A stretch of DNA of 9,035 nt. Source: an uncultured Schwartzia sp. (GTDB lineage Bacteria; Bacillota; Negativicutes; Selenomonadales; Selenomonadaceae). A model generated the notes under the pieces. That model worked only from the letters and a program-made list of their open reading frames with translations, was not told the DNA's origin and made no database searches. The position numbers were made by a program, and so were the translations under genes. This document shows, piece after piece, positions 5,682 to 9,035 of this stretch. The stretch covers positions 1 to 9,035 of the forward strand of contig CAJPQU010000081.1 in NCBI GenBank assembly GCA_905372875.1, given 5' to 3'. Numbering within the stretch: position 1 is the stretch's first letter; every line of letters begins with the position of its first letter.

Positions 5682-7056
5682 ACTGTTCTTGCAGACGACG
5701 GGCCAATTCTTCACCGGTACGCCAGATATCTCCGGCTCCCATGGTGATCACAAGATCCCCGGGGCGCACCACCGTTTCCAAATAAGCGGCGACATTCTTC
5801 CGTGCTTCTATATAAGTAACCGGCTGTCCGGTCCCCTCCGTCACCGCCGCTAAGATCGTCGTCCCATCGATACCGGGAATCGGCTGCTCTCCCGCCGAAT
5901 AAACACCCGTAAGCACCAGCACGTCCGCCTCCCGAAACGCCGTTCCGAACTCCTTCGCCAAAAGTTTTGTCCGACTGTAACGGTGCGGCTGAAAAGCGCA
6001 GACGAGACGGCGGGGCTGCGTTTGGCGAGCCGCGGCCAGTGTCGTAGCGATCTCCGTGGGGTGGTGGGCGTAATCATCAATGATCCAAACGTCTTTCACC
6101 CGGGCCTTCGTCTCAAAGCGCCGCTTCGCTCCGTGAAACTCCGCCAGGCCTGCCGCCGCCTCTTCCACCGTCAGTCCGCAGAGGAGTCCGGTGACAATGG
6201 CCGCCAGTGCGTCAGAGACATTGTGGCGGCCCGGGATGCCGAGGGTCACATGACCTAAGATCGTACCTTCATGGGCCACATCGAAAGCGGTGCCAATCCC
6301 TGACGGCGTTACATGTACCGCTTGGTAATCCGCCTTCTGCCCCACAGCGTAGGACACAACAGGTCGATCCGCCTCCTTGGCGATCTCCCGTACCGTATCA
6401 TTATCAAAGCAGAGGACAGCCCGGCCCGTTTTCTTATCGACGTTCTCGATAAACTGCCGAAAAGCCCGCCGGATATTTTCCCGCGATCCGTAATGATCAA
6501 GGTGATCGTCCTCCACGTTGGTCACCACGGCGATATGCGGCTTCAATTTCAAAAAGGAACCATCGCTCTCGTCAGCCTCCGATACCAGGTAAGGACCTTG
6601 GCCCAACCGGGCATTGCCGCTTAAATAATCCACTTCGCCGCCGATGATGATGGTAGGATCAAGGCCTCCGTGTTCAAGCACCAGGCCGATCATGGAGGTC
6701 GTCGTGGTCTTTCCGTGGGCCCCGGCTACCGCGATCCCCTTCGTCGCATTTACCAGGGCCGCGTTCACGTCGGAACGATGAAGGCGCGGAATACCCAGCG
6801 CTTTGGCGGCCACCACTTCGGGATTGTTTTCCGGAATGGCGGAAGATACCACGATAGCTTCCGTCCCGGTAATATTTTCCGCCCTATGGCCGATCACGAT
6901 TTTCGCGCCATGGGCGCGAAGCTGCTCTGTCAGCGGGGAAGACGCGATGTCCGAACCTGAGACCTGATAGCCTTTATCTAAAAGGATCCGCGCCAAAGCA
7001 CTCATGCCTGCCCCGCCGATTCCGATGAAATGGATTTTATGGATTCCCGAAAGCAT
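5680..7056 (-). CDS. murC: UDP-N-acetylmuramate--L-alanine ligase
   Basis: A full-length Mur ligase of 458 residues that adds L-alanine to UDP-MurNAc with ATP, the first peptide-stem step in the cytoplasm. The N-terminal UDP-binding domain has HFIGIGGAGMSALA (9-22). The ATP P-loop is GAHGKTTTT (112-120), followed by SEADESDGSF (159-168) and NVEDDHLDHYGS (180-191). The C-terminal domain shows DDYAHHPTEI (327-336), FQPHRYSRT (355-363) and MGAGDIW (439-445). The HGKTTTT loop and DYAHHP block identify MurC rather than MurD, E or F. The ATG at 7056 shares one base with the murG stop (TAATG). GGGAGG lies 8 nt upstream, inside the end of murG, so coupling with murG translation is expected. No defect is seen. 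Confidence 0.98.
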   Translation of the reverse strand: MLSGIHKIHFIGIGGAGMSALARILLDKGYQVSGSDIASSPLTEQLRAHGAKIVIGHRAENITGTEAIVVSSAIPENNPEVVAAKALGIPRLHRSDVNAALVNATKGIAVAGAHGKTTTTSMIGLVLEHGGLDPTIIIGGEVDYLSGNARLGQGPYLVSEADESDGSFLKLKPHIAVVTNVEDDHLDHYGSRENIRRAFRQFIENVDKKTGRAVLCFDNDTVREIAKEADRPVVSYAVGQKADYQAVHVTPSGIGTAFDVAHEGTILGHVTLGIPGRHNVSDALAAIVTGLLCGLTVEEAAAGLAEFHGAKRRFETKARVKDVWIIDDYAHHPTEIATTLAAARQTQPRRLVCAFQPHRYSRTKLLAKEFGTAFREADVLVLTGVYSAGEQPIPGIDGTTILAAVTEGTGQPVTYIEARKNVAAYLETVVRPGDLVITMGAGDIWRTGEELARRLQEQ

Positions 7057-8173
7057 TACGCTTTCCTCCCTTCCGTCATGGCCAAAACGAGAGCGGCGAT
7101 TTCCTCCGCCGCCTGCGGGCGCCCCAAGGCCCGACTGTTCTCCCCCATGCGCTTTAGCCTGGATTCCTCGTGTAAAAGCTCTGCCAATACCGACAGCAGA
7201 CGCTCCGCCGTCAAATCTTTGTCTAAAATCATCTGCGCCGCCCCCGCCCGGGCCATGGCCCGGGCGTTTTGTTCCTGATGATTGGCGGCGGCGTAAGGGT
7301 ACGGCACTAAAACGGCCGGCACCCCGCGGGCGGTAAGCTCCGCAATCCCTAAGGCTCCGGCACGAAATACCGCCAAATCCGCCGCGGCCAAAGCCTGGGG
7401 CATATCGTATAAGTAAGGGCGCACCACGATATTGCCCGCTGCCGCCAGGTCGATGCCCGCCGCCCGTATCTCTCCCAAAGTTTTCTCATAATCGCCACGC
7501 CCCGTAACGTGCAGGATCTGCACCTCGGGATGAGCAACGTAATGCGCGATCACACCGATCATGGCCCGATTGATACTCCGTGCCCCCTGGCTGCCGCCGG
7601 ATACCAGCACCGTTTTTTTCGCCGGATCAAAATGGAAGCTGGCTAAGGCCTCCTCCCGCGAAGCCGACATCACTTCCCGGCGAATGGGATTGCCGGTGAC
7701 GACGACTTTATCGCGCGGAAAGTGAACCGCGGCTTCAGGAGTTCCCACGGCGACGCGGGTCACGAACTTCGCCAGCAGGCGATTGGTGATCCCGGGTACG
7801 ACGTTTTGTTCCTGAATGAGGGTTGGCACCCCCAAGAGGCTCGCCGCTAAAAGCGTTGGACCGCAAACATAGCCCCCCGTGCCGATGGCCGCATCCGGCC
7901 GAAAGGAACGTACCAGTTCCATGGCCTTCACGACACCGGCTAAAGCGGCGGCAGCCCGGCCTAAATTTGCTAATGACAAGCTGCGCTTAAAGCCGCGAAT
8001 GTCCACCACGCGAAAGGGGATCCCTTCCTTGGTCACGATGTCCGCTTCCAGCCCGCGCCGTGTGCCCACGTAAAGGAATTCCACCGCCGAATTTTTTCCT
8101 GTATCGCGCGGATCAATGTGATGGCGGGATATATGTGCCCGCCCGTCCCACCGCCCGAAATGATAATTCGCAT
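7056..8173 (-). CDS. murG: MurG lipid II-forming GlcNAc transferase, with a one-base frameshift near the N-terminus
   Basis: MurG transfers GlcNAc from UDP-GlcNAc to lipid I on the inner face of the membrane. The true start is the ATG at 8173 (AGGAGA 8 nt upstream), giving MRIIISGGGTGGHIYPA, the lipid I-binding glycine motif. That frame runs into a stop at 8033 after 46 codons. The rest (VEFLYVGTRRGLEADIV to the end) continues in the -1 frame from about 8084. Adding one base in or near the A6 run at 8092-8097 restores IQEKNSAVEFLYVG and a 372-residue protein, normal for the family. Downstream motifs are intact: TGNPIRREV, VSGGSQGARSIN, HVTGRGDY, the FRAGALGIAEL sugar-nucleotide region and PYPYAAANHQEQNA. 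Because MurG is normally essential and the rest is undamaged, a sequencing or assembly error is most likely. A real mutation or slippage cannot be excluded. The start lies 10 nt past murD. Confidence 0.9.
7245..7266. repeat. Perfect 22-bp palindrome inside murG
   Basis: The 22 bases centred on CCATGG (7255/7256) are self-complementary with no mismatch and all GC outside the central AT. In the mRNA it encodes ARAMARA. On the plus strand it is followed by TTTTG, resembling a terminator for antisense transcription. The palindrome is certain; codon usage alone could produce it. Confidence 0.6.
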
Positions 8174-8183
8174 GGGAACTCTC

Positions 8184-9035
8184 CTATCTTTCGCTGGGCG
8201 CTTCGCCCGAGAAAACGGGGGGCGTCTCTCCCGCACCGGGCAGCGCTTTCACCAGCGCCTTAAAGGCCCGCCCCCGCGCCTCATACCCGGGAAACATGTC
8301 AAAACTGGCACAAGCCGGAGAGAGCAGTACCACCTCCGACGGGCGGGCTAAACGACGAGCGATGTCCACCGCTTTCGCCAGCGAATGGCCCGCGTCGTGA
8401 ATCTCCTCGGGCAAAAAACCCGCCGCCAGCGCCGCCGCCCGAAAGCGTTCCGCCGCGTCCCCCACTAAGACAAGCGCCGGGCAGTGCGCCTTGGCCAACG
8501 TCATAAACGCCGTCAAGTCGGTCATTTTATCCTCGCCGCCGGCGATGAGGATCACCGATTCCCCGGGAAAACTTTCCAACGCCTTGATGGCCGAATCCGT
8601 ATTCGTCGCCTTGGAATCGTTATAGTAACGAACACCGCCGATCTCCGCCACCGGCTCGATGCGATGCTCAATGCCCGGGAACTCCCGCAGCACCGCCGCC
8701 ATCTTCGTTGGCTCTGCCCCGCCTAAAAACGCCATAGCACAGGCGGCCAGTGCATTTTCTACATTGTGGGCACCCCGAATGCGAAGCGCCCTTACCGGCA
8801 GAATCCGATGGATTTTCCCCTGCCAACGCAGGACGATTTCCCCGTCCTCGATGAACGCCCCTGCCGACAGCCTGTCGCTTCGACTAAAAAAACATACTGT
8901 GGACGCGGCCCGATCCGCCATGGCGCGCGTAATGGGATCGTCATGATTCAGCACTAAGAAATCCTCCGAGCCCTGCCAAGCGAAAATTTTCTCCTTCATC
9001 TGCCGGTAAACTTCGAGAGAGCCGTGGCGCACCAC
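8184..9035 (-). CDS. murD: UDP-N-acetylmuramoylalanine--D-glutamate ligase, C-terminal part (cut by window edge)
   Basis: The last 283 codons of a Mur ligase that adds D-glutamate to UDP-MurNAc-L-Ala; the start and ATP P-loop lie beyond base 9035. The window opens in RHGSLEVY, just after the DHL-type motif. Then come AHNVENALAA (89-98 of the visible part), GIEHRIEP (121-128), YYNDSKATNTDSAIKAL (137-153), IAGGEDK (164-170) and LLSPACASFDMF (237-248). The NDSKATN and SPACASFD motifs are typical of MurD. A short Pro/Gly-rich tail (about 266-283) extends past the usual end. The TAG stop overlaps the murG ribosome binding site region. The valine encoded by GTG at the edge is not a start. No ftsW lies between murD and murG. 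Confidence 0.96.
   Translation of the reverse strand: MVRHGSLEVYRQMKEKIFAWQGSEDFLVLNHDDPITRAMADRAASTVCFFSRSDRLSAGAFIEDGEIVLRWQGKIHRILPVRALRIRGAHNVENALAACAMAFLGGAEPTKMAAVLREFPGIEHRIEPVAEIGGVRYYNDSKATNTDSAIKALESFPGESVILIAGGEDKMTDLTAFMTLAKAHCPALVLVGDAAERFRAAALAAGFLPEEIHDAGHSLAKAVDIARRLARPSEVVLLSPACASFDMFPGYEARGRAFKALVKALPGAGETPPVFSGEAPSER

Noticed and set aside
6902..6920. 8-bp inverted repeat (TTCGCGCC/GGCGCGAA, 3-nt spacer) in murC
   Set aside because: It encodes a normal stretch of MurC (AHGAK region), the loop is tight, and there is no conservation evidence; GC-rich codon choice explains it.
7056..8084. murG starting at the GTG at 8084
   Set aside because: This form would lack the GGGTGGHIYP motif needed for lipid I binding, and the GTG codes for an internal valine (VEFLYVG) once the frame is repaired.
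8033..8236. A separate small gene of 67 codons before murG
   Set aside because: From codon 22 it is the MurG N-terminus (MRIIISGGGTGGHIYPA); the rest is murD read out of frame upstream and MurG read in the wrong frame downstream of the frameshift.
1..9035. tRNA or rRNA genes, CRISPR arrays, insertion sequences, phage or defence genes
   Set aside because: Nearly all sequence is taken up by conserved minus-strand genes; the gaps are short and show no cloverleaf, spaced repeat array, transposase or terminal inverted repeats.

Overview
The window is a stretch of a bacterial division and cell wall (dcw) gene cluster. All nine genes I can support read on the minus strand, so transcription runs from high to low coordinates. 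In that order they are murD (3' part only, cut by the right edge), murG (frameshifted as given), murC, ddl, ftsQ, a DUF881 gene, sbp (small basic family, DUF1290), ftsZ, a binding protein of the iron/thiamine type, and the 5' part of rimO (cut by the left edge).

The order murD-murG-murC-ddl-ftsQ-ftsZ resembles the Gram-negative cluster. The DUF881/sbp pair between ftsQ and ftsZ is a Firmicutes trait, as is rimO shortly downstream. Together with high GC content this suggests a diderm Firmicute (Negativicutes, perhaps Veillonellales-like). That placement is inferred from gene order and protein style, not from a search.

Region by region: 8184-9035 murD, 7056-8173 murG and 5680-7056 murC are tightly packed, with a 10-nt gap and then a 1-nt stop/start overlap. 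ddl (4727-5668) follows after 11 nt. An 87-nt gap leads to ftsQ (3878-4639), then DUF881 (3152-3856) and sbp (2823-3155), which share an ATGA overlap. A 171-nt AT-rich spacer (2652-2822) lies where many Firmicutes carry ftsA; it probably holds a promoter or leader for ftsZ (1521-2651). A hairpin (1471-1495) separates ftsZ from the binding-protein gene (428-1447), and rimO starts at 386.

Functionally, MurC and MurD build the UDP-MurNAc peptide stem, Ddl supplies D-Ala-D-Ala, and MurG makes lipid II. FtsQ and FtsZ belong to the divisome that directs this synthesis to the septum; DUF881 and Sbp are membrane proteins of unclear role. RimO modifies ribosomal protein S12.

Most of the window is ordinary conserved housekeeping sequence, and I do not see a new defence, mobile or biosynthetic system. 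The points worth a second look are the murG frameshift in an A-run, the absence of ftsA, ftsW and murB from their usual slots, the orphan binding protein after ftsZ, the repeat-bearing ftsZ leader, and a perfect 22-bp palindrome inside murG.
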